A stretch of DNA of 64,000 nucleotides from G963678445 sp963678445 (GTDB lineage Bacteria; Hydrogenedentota; Hydrogenedentia; Hydrogenedentales; G963678445), in NCBI GenBank assembly GCA_963678445.1, contig OY782877.1, positions 4,092,001-4,156,000 on the forward strand. Reading direction: 5' to 3'. This document shows, one piece after another, positions 48,480 through 57,623 of the stretch; position 1 is the stretch's first letter, and each line of letters opens with the position of its first letter. The position numbers were made by a program, and so were the translations under genes. Under the pieces are notes generated by a model. The model had not been told where the DNA came from. It was given only the letters and a program-made list of their open reading frames with translations, and did no database searches.

Positions 48480-50846
48480 CTAGAAGGAAACTTGCCAGGA
48501 TGCATTGCCGGATTGGGTGCTGTGGAAGGCGAGGCAGAGTGCGTTTCCTTTTGTTGTTGTCGTACATTCTCCTACGGATGAGGTGGCGGATTTCATACTA
48601 AATCCTTCGGGAACGAGGATGTAGAGACGGTAGTCGGTGTTTTCGACGGCTTTGAATTTGCCTTGTAATGTGTTGGTTGCGGCATCCCACGTCAGCGCAG
48701 TATGGTCTTGTGCGCCTTGGGTGAAGTGGCGGTTGCTGGCGAGTAGCATGGGATGTTCTTGCCGTGCCCGTAGTCCCAGCAGGCGTACGCTGCCTGCGGG
48801 TACTTCGACGGTAAGTTGGTCTTTTGCTACACCGCAGTAGTGTTCGTTCCAGAAATCGAAAACGGTGTAGTATTGGTTGGGGTGCAGATGCAGGTGGGAG
48901 AAGGGGACGGGGATTTGTTGTGGGTTTTGTGCGTCCCAATTGAAGATGCCCACAATATTCCATTCTCCGGCCGTTGTTTTCAAGGGAAGTGACCAGATGC
49001 GGGCGGTGCCTTCCTGGAATAAATCGATGGGGCGTGCCGGTTTTTCTGGGGAAGGAAGGAGCTTCTTGAGGATATCCAGCTGCTCCTGGCTCATGTCGAC
49101 GAAGGGGTCGCCAACTTTGACCACGCCTCCTGTGAGGATAGCGCCGGTGAGCCAGGCCAGACTTTGTGAAGCGGTAAGTTCGGGCTCTTCAGTGACATTC
49201 CAGCGTTTACACGTTTCCTCGTGTCCAAAGAATGCACAGTCCTGATCGGGTACGTACAAATGCGGACAGAAATAATACCGGCGACTGGCATTGGTCAAGG
49301 TTTCCACGCATCCCCATGGTTTTTGTATATTGCCACATTGCCAGATCGGTGCACAGTCTCGTCCGATGCGTACTCCTTCGGAGTAAACGCCGGTGATCAT
49401 CTGTGGTGTCATGCTCATGATAAACGTATCTGGGCCTGCGCCTTCGCGTATAGCCTGCATGCCTCGCTGGAAGACTTCTACACGCGTCAAACTTTTATCG
49501 TAGTATTCCTCGCCCAGGAGCAGATAGTAAATGAAATCTATCTCCACCAATGCATCATAGCCCCATTCCTGCGTAATTTTATGGTAAAGATTCCGGATGT
49601 ATTCGTATGCGCCAGGCGCGGTTACATCTAGAATGTATTGGTTATCTCCCATGATAAAACGACCCAAAGCATGGGGCGTAACCAACCAGTCTGGATGTTC
49701 CTTAGCCAGGGTGCAGTCTTTGGGGATGCTGAAAGGGTCCGTCCAGATGCCTGCCGTCATACCTTTGGCATGAATCTGATCCGCCATCCATTTCATTCCA
49801 TGGGGGAAGGTTTCCAGATTTGCTTCCCAATCCGCCAGGCCGCGTTCCCAGCCGGCATCAATGGAAAAATGCGTCCAACCATATCGTTTTAGCTCCTTAT
49901 CCACCACCTCCAGGTTGGATAACATTTTTTCCTCATCAATCTTGCACCAATACTTGGTGCTCCATGGGTCCCATCCATGCGGCATCAGGCTGCGTCGGTC
50001 ATGCACCCCATTGACGACGGCCATGGCCTTGGCATACCGTTCCAGCCCCAGATGCGGATCGGTTTCCGCCACGGAGATGTAACAAAGCTCCGACACCAGT
50101 TTTTCCCCGGGGGCCAACGTCAACGGTGGATCATACACACACTCCGCGCGAAAGATGTCAAAACCATCCTTTGGAGCGTTTTCACTGCGCTCCATATGGA
50201 TCTGCGTATAGCCGCGTTGATTGGTCAGGAAGCCTGCAATGAGTGTCCGTCCGGAAATAGGGTTATGCGCAGCCAGATTCCATTGACTTTTTGATTTTTC
50301 GGTGACCACATCGGCGTAGTCATTAAAGGTGCGGAAGATGCGACCATTTTCCAGGATGCGCGTTTGTTTGCTTTCTGCGCCCAAGGCAACTTTGCCTTTT
50401 TGGTCAGCTTCGACGCACCACGGCGCCAGCTTGGCAATTTTAACCGGTTTTTTTTGGGTATTGGTATAGACTACCTGCACGGTAAAAAAAGGTTTTGTCG
50501 GATAGGCGCGCAGATGCCATTCGCACTCCTTTTTTGAGAACACAATGCCTTGCCCCTTGCCCAGACGGTCGTTGACTTCTTCACGAATCGTGAAGCGGCC
50601 ATTGATCGGGAGGGGTTCGTATTCGCCCTCTTTTTCATGGACTACTTGTGGGAAGGCATTATCAAAAAAGAAGCTCCCATCAGGGGATTTGATATCTGTG
50701 CGTCCATTCTTTTGCACAGAGACTTCATACACATCCGTATTGATGGTGCGAACTTCTTTTTCTCCCCGAAACTGTGCCCAAACTGATGTCGGAGATAGCG
50801 TCAGCAGTATCTCCATACTGATAAAAATTAGCAACCAACGACGCAT
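48480..50846 (-). CDS. secreted alpha-galactosidase-like glycosidase (clan GH-D)
   Basis: 788 residues. The N-terminal signal peptide ends near AQF (LLTLSPTSVWA). An N-terminal beta domain (about 30-285) precedes a (beta/alpha)8 barrel with GWDPWSTKYWCKIDEEKM, HFSIDAGWERG, GIWTDPFS and ALVEIDFIYYLL, whose Asp is the likely nucleophile by comparison with GH27/GH36. A C-terminal beta domain follows. It probably removes alpha-galactosyl or related units from polysaccharides outside the cytoplasm. Exact family and substrate are uncertain. It is monocistronic, with its own terminator. Confidence 0.85.
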   Translation of the reverse strand: MRRWLLIFISMEILLTLSPTSVWAQFRGEKEVRTINTDVYEVSVQKNGRTDIKSPDGSFFFDNAFPQVVHEKEGEYEPLPINGRFTIREEVNDRLGKGQGIVFSKKECEWHLRAYPTKPFFTVQVVYTNTQKKPVKIAKLAPWCVEADQKGKVALGAESKQTRILENGRIFRTFNDYADVVTEKSKSQWNLAAHNPISGRTLIAGFLTNQRGYTQIHMERSENAPKDGFDIFRAECVYDPPLTLAPGEKLVSELCYISVAETDPHLGLERYAKAMAVVNGVHDRRSLMPHGWDPWSTKYWCKIDEEKMLSNLEVVDKELKRYGWTHFSIDAGWERGLADWEANLETFPHGMKWMADQIHAKGMTAGIWTDPFSIPKDCTLAKEHPDWLVTPHALGRFIMGDNQYILDVTAPGAYEYIRNLYHKITQEWGYDALVEIDFIYYLLLGEEYYDKSLTRVEVFQRGMQAIREGAGPDTFIMSMTPQMITGVYSEGVRIGRDCAPIWQCGNIQKPWGCVETLTNASRRYYFCPHLYVPDQDCAFFGHEETCKRWNVTEEPELTASQSLAWLTGAILTGGVVKVGDPFVDMSQEQLDILKKLLPSPEKPARPIDLFQEGTARIWSLPLKTTAGEWNIVGIFNWDAQNPQQIPVPFSHLHLHPNQYYTVFDFWNEHYCGVAKDQLTVEVPAGSVRLLGLRARQEHPMLLASNRHFTQGAQDHTALTWDAATNTLQGKFKAVENTDYRLYILVPEGFSMKSATSSVGECTTTTKGNALCLAFHSTQSGNASWQVSF

Positions 50847-51107
50847 AACTTATTCCTTTACCGTTTGAGCAATGTCCCCAGTGTATGATTGTTCTATTAG
50901 GACTTGTTTTGAGCCAGTGCGGTGTCATCTCAGGCAGGGCGAGTTTTTCGCAGGAACGCACTGTATCTTATACTATGCTAGCAGCAGTCGTCGGGTTTCA
51001 CAAAAATTTTCCTGTGGACAAGGTTTGGGTTGAGTGGTAGAATTAAAAATGAGATTAAGGAGGATCTTTGCAAGCGTGGCTTGCAGTGACATCAATGGAT
51101 TGGCTAG
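50847..51107. other. divergent intergenic region
   Basis: About 260 bp between the divergent glycosidase and metalloprotease genes. AAGGAGG at 51058 lies too far from the ATG at 51108 to be its ribosome site, so an upstream start or short leader is possible. Otherwise nothing recognised. Confidence 0.35.
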
Positions 51108-51860
51108 ATGGACGGATTGGGTAGCATAAGTAATGTAGGCGCGAATGCAGCGTTCGACCGCTTTGCCTTGGGCAAAGAGGGGACGGGTGTGTCTACGCTG
51201 GGGCTAGGGGGCCAAAGCTCTGCCAATGCGCTTCAAGGAGTCCGTTTGTCTGCACGGGGGGAATCCTCTGGTGGGGTGAAAGTGTCCTTTTCTGAAGAAG
51301 CCCTGAAGCGTTCGCGTGCATTGGCTGACGAGAAGGAAAAGGGCGGTGGTGGGCCGCAGGAACTTACTGAGGAGGAGCAGAAGGAGGTGCGGGAATTGAA
51401 GAAACGGGATACAGAAGTTAGGCGGCACGAACAGGCGCATTTGGCGGTAGCGGGACGGTACGCCAATGGGGGGGCGCAATTTGAGTTTACTACGGGACCC
51501 GATGGGCGCCAGTATGCGACCGGGGGCGAGGTTTCCATCAGTGTGAGTGAGGAACGCACGCCGGAGACGACCATTACCAAGGCGCAGATAGTGCGGCGGG
51601 CGGCGCTTGCGCCTGCGGAGCCTTCTCCACAAGATCGGTCGGTGGCGGCGCAGGCGAGCAAAATGGAGATGAGCGCGCGTCGTGAATTAGCGAAAGCGCG
51701 TCTGGAAGAGCAGCAGGCGAAGAAGAAGGAAGAGGGCGGAGGAGCAGGAGTGGGGGCTGCTTCAGCGGATTCCTCTCCTACCGAGGCAAGTGGCGATATT
51801 TTTGATTCCATGTCGCCGACAGGGGGTGGGGGAGTGAAGTCCCTGGATTCTTATTCTTAA
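51108..51860 (+). CDS. SprA-related putative zinc metalloprotease
   Basis: 250 residues. The centre holds HEQAHLAVAGRYANGGAQFE, an HExxH zinc site at 107-111, followed by the family segment TGPDGRQYATGGEVSI. This is the SprA-related putative metalloprotease domain (PF12118). The N-terminus is Gly/Ser-rich and low complexity; the C-terminus is a charged helix (SARRELAKARLEEQQAKKKE) and a Gly/Ser tail. There is no signal peptide. The biological substrate of this family is not established. No ribosome site stands out at 51108. Confidence 0.88.
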   Translation: MDGLGSISNVGANAAFDRFALGKEGTGVSTLGLGGQSSANALQGVRLSARGESSGGVKVSFSEEALKRSRALADEKEKGGGGPQELTEEEQKEVRELKKRDTEVRRHEQAHLAVAGRYANGGAQFEFTTGPDGRQYATGGEVSISVSEERTPETTITKAQIVRRAALAPAEPSPQDRSVAAQASKMEMSARRELAKARLEEQQAKKKEEGGGAGVGAASADSSPTEASGDIFDSMSPTGGGGVKSLDSYS

Positions 51861-51886
51861 TCCGTACCGCGCAAGCGGTGGCTCTG

Positions 51887-52711
51887 CTAAACGTCTGCAA
51901 GGGCTGCGCAGATTTTTTCATAATACGCCACGGGGGTGCGTACCTTGCCCATTTCTTCCCGTCCCTTGATGCCGCCGTGGCAGTCACTACCTCCTGTAAT
52001 TAGTAGCTGACGCTGCTTGGCTAAGGCAAGAAATTCCTGGGTGCGCTGTAGGGAGTGGCTGATGTGGTATGCTTCGATACCATCAAAGGGGAGTTCCAGG
52101 AGCTGTGGAAGTGCTCGCCGTGTGTCCCGACTAAGTCCTGGGTGGGCGATGAAGGCCAGTCCGTGTGCCGCATGGATCGCATCAATGGCTTCTTCTGCTG
52201 CTAGGGTGGCTTTTGGGACATAGGCCGCGCCATTCCGATTGAGATAGCGGTCGAAGCCTTCCTGTGGAGTTCGGACAAGCTTCATTTCAACCAGTTCCGT
52301 AGCGATATGCATGCGGCCGACATTACCCGAAACAGCGCGTGCATAGACTCGTTCTGGAGAAATCTCAATACCGAGTTCCTGTAAACGTGCCAGGATTTTA
52401 TCTGCGCGAGATGCGCGAGACTGTCGTAGTTTTTCTAATGCGGACAGTAAGATGGGGCAATTACAATCGATGCCAAGTCCCACGATATGGAGCTCACGTC
52501 CTTCAAACTGTGCGCTGATTTCTGTGCCCGTCAGAAAGCCGATTCCTGCTTCATGTGCGGCATGGGCTGCGGCGTCTACGCCATGCACCGTATCATGATC
52601 CGTCAGGGCGATGGCCGTGATGCGTTTTCTCACTGCTCGTTGCACAACCTGTTCGGGACGGTTTGCACCATCTGAACAGTTGGAATGTAAGTGTAAATCT
52701 ACGTAATCCAT
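51887..52711 (-). CDS. PHP-domain phosphoesterase (RnmA/TrpH-like)
   Basis: 274 residues. PHP-superfamily metal motifs: DLHLHSNCSDG at the start, ALTDHDTVHG near 36, a GTEIS segment near 62, GLAFIAHPGLSRD near 185, and GSDCHGG near 243. Members cleave 3',5'-nucleoside bisphosphates or act as 5'-3' RNA nucleases. It lies 63 bp downstream of nusB, at the end of the riboflavin operon, and may be transcribed with it. No strong ribosome site is seen. Confidence 0.93.
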   Translation of the reverse strand: MDYVDLHLHSNCSDGANRPEQVVQRAVRKRITAIALTDHDTVHGVDAAAHAAHEAGIGFLTGTEISAQFEGRELHIVGLGIDCNCPILLSALEKLRQSRASRADKILARLQELGIEISPERVYARAVSGNVGRMHIATELVEMKLVRTPQEGFDRYLNRNGAAYVPKATLAAEEAIDAIHAAHGLAFIAHPGLSRDTRRALPQLLELPFDGIEAYHISHSLQRTQEFLALAKQRQLLITGGSDCHGGIKGREEMGKVRTPVAYYEKICAALADV

Positions 52712-52774
52712 AGGCTTTCACAGGGGGCGTTGAGAACACTGTCCGGCAGGAATGTGTTCCCGCCGGACAGTTTG

Positions 52775-53197
52775 TCATACATCTTTATCCAGTTGCTTGC
52801 GCAAGCGGTCAAGGACGCCATTTATAAAGCGCGGTGTTTCTTCAGCGCCAAAACGTTTGGCGACCTCAACGGCCTCATTGATGGCGACATTGCTGGGAAC
52901 ATCTGCAATATACAGCATTTCATATGCAGCGATACGCAAGACCGCCCGTTCGATATAACCGATACGATCTGGCGTCCAATTCTCCAGCGCAGCGGCAATA
53001 TGGTGATCCAGATCATCCTGGTTATCACAAACGCCCTGTATCAAGCGGTTAGCGTATTTCTGTACGCCAGGCCGCGAGGGATTAATTTCCCAGAAAGCAC
53101 CGATCTCCGTATCCCAGGGATACTGCGTAAAATCCAAGCCAAAAAGAAACTGCAGTGCGCGCTCACGGGCGCGTGTTCGAGGACGTATAGGCTTCAC
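52775..53197 (-). CDS. nusB: transcription antitermination factor NusB
   Basis: 140 residues, the usual length, all-helical. It binds boxA RNA with NusE to prevent premature termination in rRNA operons. Motifs: RTRARERALQFLFGLDF at the start, WTPDRIGYIERAVLRIAAYE near 80, and VAINEAVEVAKRFGAEETPR-like near the end, followed by FINGVLDRL. The start is GTG 53197, overlapping the ribH stop (GTGA). A ribH-nusB pair is a common arrangement in bacteria. Confidence 0.96.
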   Translation of the reverse strand: MKPIRPRTRARERALQFLFGLDFTQYPWDTEIGAFWEINPSRPGVQKYANRLIQGVCDNQDDLDHHIAAALENWTPDRIGYIERAVLRIAAYEMLYIADVPSNVAINEAVEVAKRFGAEETPRFINGVLDRLRKQLDKDV

Positions 53198-53664
53198 GAG
53201 TCAAGTTGCCTCACCAAGTTAACCATTTCCAAGGCACCCATGGCTGCATCCGCCCCTTTATTCCCCGCTTTTGTTCCTGCGCGTTCAATGGCCTGCTCAA
53301 TAGTGTCTGTCGTTAGCACGCCAAACAGGATGGGCATCCCCGTGCTTAGACTGGCGTGACCGATTCCCTTAGCGGTTTCTGCTGAGACATAGTCAAAGTG
53401 GGGGGTAGCGCCGCGAATAACGCATCCTAATGCGATGACTGCATCGTATGCGTTGGATTGGGCCATTTTTTGGGCGATCAGCGGAATTTCGAATGCGCCA
53501 GGCGTCCAAACGACCGTGATATCGTCATCGGCCACTTCATGTCGTCGTAGCGTATCCAACGCGCCGCCCAAAAGTTTATTGGTGATTAACTCGTTGAATC
53601 GTGATGCAACGATGCCGAATCGGAGGCCTTTTCCAAGAAATTGGCCTTCAATGATCGTAGGCAT
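53194..53664 (-). CDS. ribH: 6,7-dimethyl-8-ribityllumazine synthase
   Basis: 156 residues. It condenses the RibA/RibD-derived pyrimidine with the RibB product, in an icosahedral or pentameric assembly. Motifs: GIVASRFNELITNKLLGGAL near 18, TPGAFEIPLIAQK near 55, LGCVIRGATPHFDYVSAE near 80 (catalytic His), and GVLTTDTIEQAIERAGTKAG near 115. GGAG precedes the ATG. It is coupled to nusB by a four-base overlap and lies downstream of ribBA and the DUF2007 gene. Confidence 0.97.
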   Translation of the reverse strand: MPTIIEGQFLGKGLRFGIVASRFNELITNKLLGGALDTLRRHEVADDDITVVWTPGAFEIPLIAQKMAQSNAYDAVIALGCVIRGATPHFDYVSAETAKGIGHASLSTGMPILFGVLTTDTIEQAIERAGTKAGNKGADAAMGALEMVNLVRQLDS

Positions 53665-53757
53665 GTATACCGTCTCCTATACCGTTACTACTGTTTCCTG
53701 TAAGCCCTAACCATTCCAGAAGTTGGAACGGTACCGAGGAAAGCGGGGAGAAGCATT

Positions 53758-54018
53758 TTATGCGTCTTCTTCCGCGGTCTCTTCCTCTTTGGGCATATTC
53801 TTATGTTCATTGAGAAGGCGCTTGGCCTCTTCAGCGTCGTCTTCATGCACCAGGATGCGGGCATCTTCAGCCACAGGAAGCGTTGAATGCGGTACATTTG
53901 AATCGATCATGGCGTTAATGTCATTCGACGCCAAAAATTCGACAATGATTTCCGCTTCCCCGTCATCTTCGCACACATAAATGGGGACCAAGTTGTGGTG
54001 TTCTGCATTCTCGGTCAT
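53758..54018 (-). CDS. DUF2007 (putative signal-transducing protein)
   Basis: 86 residues from ATG 54018 (AAGGAG seven bases upstream; TTG 54042 is less likely). DUF2007 pattern: VPIYVCEDDGEAEIIVEFLA, SNDINAMI, then RILVHEDDAEEAKRLLNEH, and a Glu-rich tail. The fold resembles a small PII-like regulator. The role is unknown. Its position between ribBA and ribH on the same strand suggests it is carried in the riboflavin operon. Confidence 0.88.
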   Translation of the reverse strand: MTENAEHHNLVPIYVCEDDGEAEIIVEFLASNDINAMIDSNVPHSTLPVAEDARILVHEDDAEEAKRLLNEHKNMPKEEETAEEDA

Positions 54019-54182
54019 ATCGCTTCTCCTTATCCGTTGCAATATAGGAAGTTAGGCACAAAAAACGACATTAATGCTTCTATGCCTTTCCTTATTTGAT
54101 TGTACTACGCAGATTATAGGATAGGGAAGCATTTTTCGGGTTTTTGTTTCTGAAAATGCGGCATCATCAAGCGTGCCTTCGT

Positions 54183-55376
54183 TTAGCTGAGGAGGTGGCC
54201 CATTTTGTCCTTTTTGGTTTTCAGATAATGCCGGTTACAGTCATTCGGTGGAATCTCAATGGGGATTCGCCCGGTAACCTTCAGGCCATGTCCTTCCATA
54301 CCCGCACGTTTTATGGGGTTGTTGGTGAGTAGATGCATGGTTTTTACCCCAAGGTCCACCAGAATTTGCGCCCCCAGACCGTATTCCCTTGGATCGGGAT
54401 CAAAGCCGAGGTGGACATTGGCTTCCACTGTGTCCATACCCTTATCCTGGAGTTCATAGGCGCGGATTTTGTTGGCTAAACCGATGCCGCGCCCCTCTTG
54501 ACGCATATATACTATCACACCGCAGCCTTCCTCTTCGATCATGCGCATGGCCTGGTGCAGTTGTCCACCGCAATCACAGCGCAGCGACGCCAGCACGTCG
54601 CCAGTGAAACACTCGGAGTGTACCCGTACAAGCACATTATCCGTCTTGTCTACATCGCCTTTGACCAGTGCCAGATGCTGATAGTTATCGATCTGATTTT
54701 CATACATGATGAGTTGGAAATGACCGTATTTGGTAGGAAGATCGGCCTTTGCTACCTGCCAGACCAGTTTTTCTTTTTTGCGTCGGTAGGCGATCAGGTC
54801 TTCAATCGAGCATATTTTGAGGTCATGCTGCTTGGCGAATCCTTCCAACTGCGGCATACGCGCCATGGTGCCATCGTCATTCATTACCTCACAAATCACT
54901 GCAGCCGGTCGTAAACCAGCGAGCTTCATCAAATCAATCGAGCCTTCCGTCTGTCCCGCACGCACCAGCACGCCGCCTTCCCGTGCACAAAGGGGAAAGA
55001 CATGTCCCGGACGCACCAGATCATTGGCAGTGCTTTGCGGATCAGCGGCTACCTGTACGGATCGGGCGCGGTCATAGGCGCTGATACCGGTCGTAACGCC
55101 TTCGGCGGCTTCAAACGAGACATGGAAAGCGGTGTTGAAAGGTGAGGTATTGTCCTGGGTCATAGGGGGAAGATTCAGGGCGCGGATACGTTCCTCCGTC
55201 ATCGGCATACAGATGAGGCCGCGTCCATAGGTAGCCATGAAGTTGACGGCTTCCGGCGTAGCGAATTCCGCGGCAACCAGTAAATCGCCTTCATTTTCCC
55301 GATCTTCATCGTCGACCAGAATAACGGTCTTTCCCTGTTTCAAATCATCAATAATTTCTTCAATAGGACTTAACAT
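54183..55376 (-). CDS. ribBA: bifunctional DHBP synthase / GTP cyclohydrolase II
   Basis: 397 residues from ATG 55376 (AAGGA eight bases upstream). Residues 1-200 are RibB (VDDEDRENEGDLLVAAEFA, GLICMPMTEER, REGGVLVRAGQTEGSIDL), which makes 3,4-dihydroxy-2-butanone 4-phosphate. Residues 205-397 are RibA: CFTGDVLASLRCDCGGQL with zinc cysteines, VIVYMRQEGRGIGLANK, and LTNNPIKRAGMEGHG. It supplies both branches of riboflavin synthesis. Operon position: after ribE and a small reading frame, before DUF2007 and ribH. Confidence 0.97.
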   Translation of the reverse strand: MLSPIEEIIDDLKQGKTVILVDDEDRENEGDLLVAAEFATPEAVNFMATYGRGLICMPMTEERIRALNLPPMTQDNTSPFNTAFHVSFEAAEGVTTGISAYDRARSVQVAADPQSTANDLVRPGHVFPLCAREGGVLVRAGQTEGSIDLMKLAGLRPAAVICEVMNDDGTMARMPQLEGFAKQHDLKICSIEDLIAYRRKKEKLVWQVAKADLPTKYGHFQLIMYENQIDNYQHLALVKGDVDKTDNVLVRVHSECFTGDVLASLRCDCGGQLHQAMRMIEEEGCGVIVYMRQEGRGIGLANKIRAYELQDKGMDTVEANVHLGFDPDPREYGLGAQILVDLGVKTMHLLTNNPIKRAGMEGHGLKVTGRIPIEIPPNDCNRHYLKTKKDKMGHLLS

Positions 55377-55406
55377 GGTTACTTCCTTATGCAATGTAGG
55401 GCAAGG

Positions 55407-55517
55407 TTAGGGGAAACGGCTCCTGGAACCTTGCGCTTTCATAAATGTCTTGATGCCGAAACCCGTCAGGGTCACGAACAACATGAACGCTGCTATATCG
55501 TTAATGGTGCCAAGCAT
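55407..55517 (-). CDS. candidate 36-residue membrane peptide between ribE and ribBA
   Basis: The ATG at 55517 follows the ribE stop TAA directly (TAAATG), so translation could be coupled. The peptide begins MLGTINDIAAFMLFVTLTGF and ends in a short basic tail; the middle is hydrophobic enough for one membrane helix. No independent ribosome site is seen. It could be a real small protein or chance reading in the 120-bp spacer. Confidence 0.35.
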   Translation of the reverse strand: MLGTINDIAAFMLFVTLTGFGIKTFMKAQGSRSRFP

Positions 55518-56147
55518 TTAACCGAAACCGTGCTTGGTGAGAAATTCCCAGCTTAGTCGGGTGGTTTCTTTGCCACGATTGAGATAGTGAAAAATATGCT
55601 TTCCGACGACGTCCGCCTCCATATTGACGGCATCGCCCGGTCCTTTCTTGGGGAGCTTGGTATGGGAAAGGGTGGCGGGGATAAGTGCAACGGAAAAGCG
55701 GTCGCCTTCGGGGTCTACCACGGTAAGGCTGATCCCGTCGATGGTGACAGAGCCTTTGGGAATGAGGTAATGGGCCACTTCGTCGGCGGCGCGAAAGCGC
55801 CAGAGTGAAAATTCGCCCTGTTCAGTGATCGATTCGATTTTTCCAACCCCATCGACATGTCCCTGGACCATGTGTCCATCGAAACGTCCATCGGCTTTCA
55901 TGGCGCGTTCCAGATTTACGGCATGGCCCGGACGTAAGCAACCCAAGGTGGTGCGCGAGAAGGTTTCAGGGGAAACTTGCGCCGTAAAGGTGTTGTTATC
56001 CATAGAAACGACCGTGAGACAGGCGCCGTCCACCGCGATGCTGTCGCCCAGTTTCAAGCCTGACAAAATCGTGTCGGCCATGATAACCAGATTGGCGTTG
56101 GAACGACGCACCACAGCGCCTACTTCTTCGATAATGCCTGTAAACAT
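55518..56147 (-). CDS. ribE: riboflavin synthase (alpha subunit type)
   Basis: 209 residues with two tandem lumazine-binding domains. It dismutates two lumazines into riboflavin plus the pyrimidine. Domain 1 starts MFTGIIEEVGAV, has GDSIAVDGACLTV and a Ser/Thr segment (SRTTLGCL). Domain 2 has DGHMVQGHVDGVG, IPKGSVTIDGISLTVV and HTKLPKKGPGDAVNMEADV. It lies 49 bp downstream of ribD in the operon. Confidence 0.97.
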   Translation of the reverse strand: MFTGIIEEVGAVVRRSNANLVIMADTILSGLKLGDSIAVDGACLTVVSMDNNTFTAQVSPETFSRTTLGCLRPGHAVNLERAMKADGRFDGHMVQGHVDGVGKIESITEQGEFSLWRFRAADEVAHYLIPKGSVTIDGISLTVVDPEGDRFSVALIPATLSHTKLPKKGPGDAVNMEADVVGKHIFHYLNRGKETTRLSWEFLTKHGFG

Positions 56148-56196
56148 GGGTCTGTATTACTCTCTTTTTATTAAAATCGTTTGCTTTCAGTGCACA

Positions 56197-57276
56197 TTAT
56201 TTTACAACGTATGCCTCTACGAGGATATCCTGCCCGACCCGAGTCAGTTTCATTCGTTCCAGTTGGATAGCCTCATCCATCGTTGCCAGTCCTGCTCCTT
56301 CTACCGGCGTAACGGCCTCACGTCCCCCCACAATTTTGGGTGCGATAAAAAAACAGACCTTGTCGACAATGCCAGCTTCGAAAGCAGAGGCGTGGGTCGT
56401 GCCGCCGCCTTCGATTAAAAGGCTGGTAATTTCCTCCTTGCCCAATTCTGTCATTAGCGCAGCCATATCCAACCCGCCATTACCCTGTGGTACCCGCAAT
56501 GTTTTTTGGGCGGGGGCATACGTGCGTTCTTCCGACACCGCTACCCAGGTGGGGGCGTTGCTCTTTACATGAAAGACGCGTCGATTCGTATCCAGATATT
56601 CGCCAGAGTCCAGCACAACCCGAATCGGGTCCCGCGTATCCGCTCGTTCCAGACGGGTAGTCAGGCTGGGATCATCCAGCATGACCGTGCGGCTGCCCAC
56701 CAGAATCGCGTCCATTTCATTACGCAGCTCATGCACCATCCGACGCGCCTCTTCTCCGGTTACCCATTTTGAATGGCCCGTCCGCGTTGCAATTTTTCCA
56801 TCCAGGGTCATGGCGCATTTCGCAATGACAAAGGGACGTCCCGTGGTGATATATTTGACGAAGGCCTCGTTGAGGCGTTGGGCCTCTGCTTCCAGCAGGC
56901 CTACCTCGACCAGGATGCCGGCATCGCGAAGGCGGTCAATACCGCGACCTGCTACTTGTGGATTGGGATCTTGCATGGCGACGACGACGCGTGCGGGGGA
57001 GAGGGCTGCGAGCATGTCAGCGCAGGGGGGCGTTTTCCCATAGTGCGAACAAGGTTCTAAATTTACATAGACCGTAGCGCCAGCAATGTCATTCTGTGCC
57101 GCCTGCACCGCCTGTACTTCGGCATGCGCTTCGCCTGCCCGCTGATGAAAACCTTCGCCGATGATGTGTCCATCCCGAACAATCACACACCCTACCAGCG
57201 GATTGGGGCGTGTATGCCCCTTGCCTTGCGTCGCCAGTGCGAGCGTCCTGCGCATATATTCACGATCTGCATGCAT
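56197..57276 (-). CDS. ribD: bifunctional deaminase/reductase RibD
   Basis: 359 residues. The N-terminal deaminase (1-145) has RPNPLVGCVIV, the zinc site HAEVQAV and PCSHYGKTPPC. The C-terminal reductase (150-359) has PFVIAKCAMTLDGKIAT, a GHSKWVTGEEARRMVHELRN segment and SLLIEGGGTTHASA. It carries out the second and third steps of riboflavin synthesis. First gene of the operon, directly behind an FMN riboswitch and terminator; the T-run of that terminator abuts the start codon. Confidence 0.97.
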   Translation of the reverse strand: MHADREYMRRTLALATQGKGHTRPNPLVGCVIVRDGHIIGEGFHQRAGEAHAEVQAVQAAQNDIAGATVYVNLEPCSHYGKTPPCADMLAALSPARVVVAMQDPNPQVAGRGIDRLRDAGILVEVGLLEAEAQRLNEAFVKYITTGRPFVIAKCAMTLDGKIATRTGHSKWVTGEEARRMVHELRNEMDAILVGSRTVMLDDPSLTTRLERADTRDPIRVVLDSGEYLDTNRRVFHVKSNAPTWVAVSEERTYAPAQKTLRVPQGNGGLDMAALMTELGKEEITSLLIEGGGTTHASAFEAGIVDKVCFFIAPKIVGGREAVTPVEGAGLATMDEAIQLERMKLTRVGQDILVEAYVVK

Positions 57277-57313
57277 AAAAAAAACACCCCATCCGGTTAA
57301 TCACCTTGGGGCG
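57277..57313 (-). terminator. riboswitch expression-platform terminator
   Basis: On the minus strand CGCCCCA pairs with TGGGGTG (one mismatch) around a 15-nt loop, followed by eight Ts directly before the ribD start codon. Read with the FMN aptamer upstream it should end transcription when FMN is bound. Confidence 0.8.
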
Positions 57314-57412
57314 CTTCGACAGGTATACGCAAACCAACCTACTTGTACCGGGAAAAACACACGCTAACGAATGCGCCGTTTTACTCGTACACGCTTTACG
57401 TAACCTAAAAAC

Positions 57413-57523
57413 CTTCTTCCATCCGGACTATCACCGTCGGCCCCGGAATTTCACCGGTGTCTGCGCAACTGCGCTCGCGGGCTTTCACCGCCGGTCAAGA
57501 ATTACACTCTGCCCCGAAGGTTC
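57413..57523 (-). promoter_or_regulatory. FMN riboswitch (RFN element)
   Basis: The minus strand contains the conserved RFN blocks in order: CTTCGGGGCAGAGTG, GACCGGCGGT, AGCCCGCGAGC, GGTGAAATTCCGG, GCCGACGGTGATAGTCCGGA and TGGAAGAAG. It lies about 135 nt before ribD. FMN binding is expected to favour the terminator at 57277-57313 and so shut down the rib operon. Confidence 0.97.
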
Positions 57524-57623
57524 GATCATGCTTTCAAACAAATTGTAGCAGCCCCCTCTTGCCCAGTCAATTTTTTCCGCTTTGCAGAACGAAAAATTAG
57601 GGAGTACGTGGGATCGGATGTTT

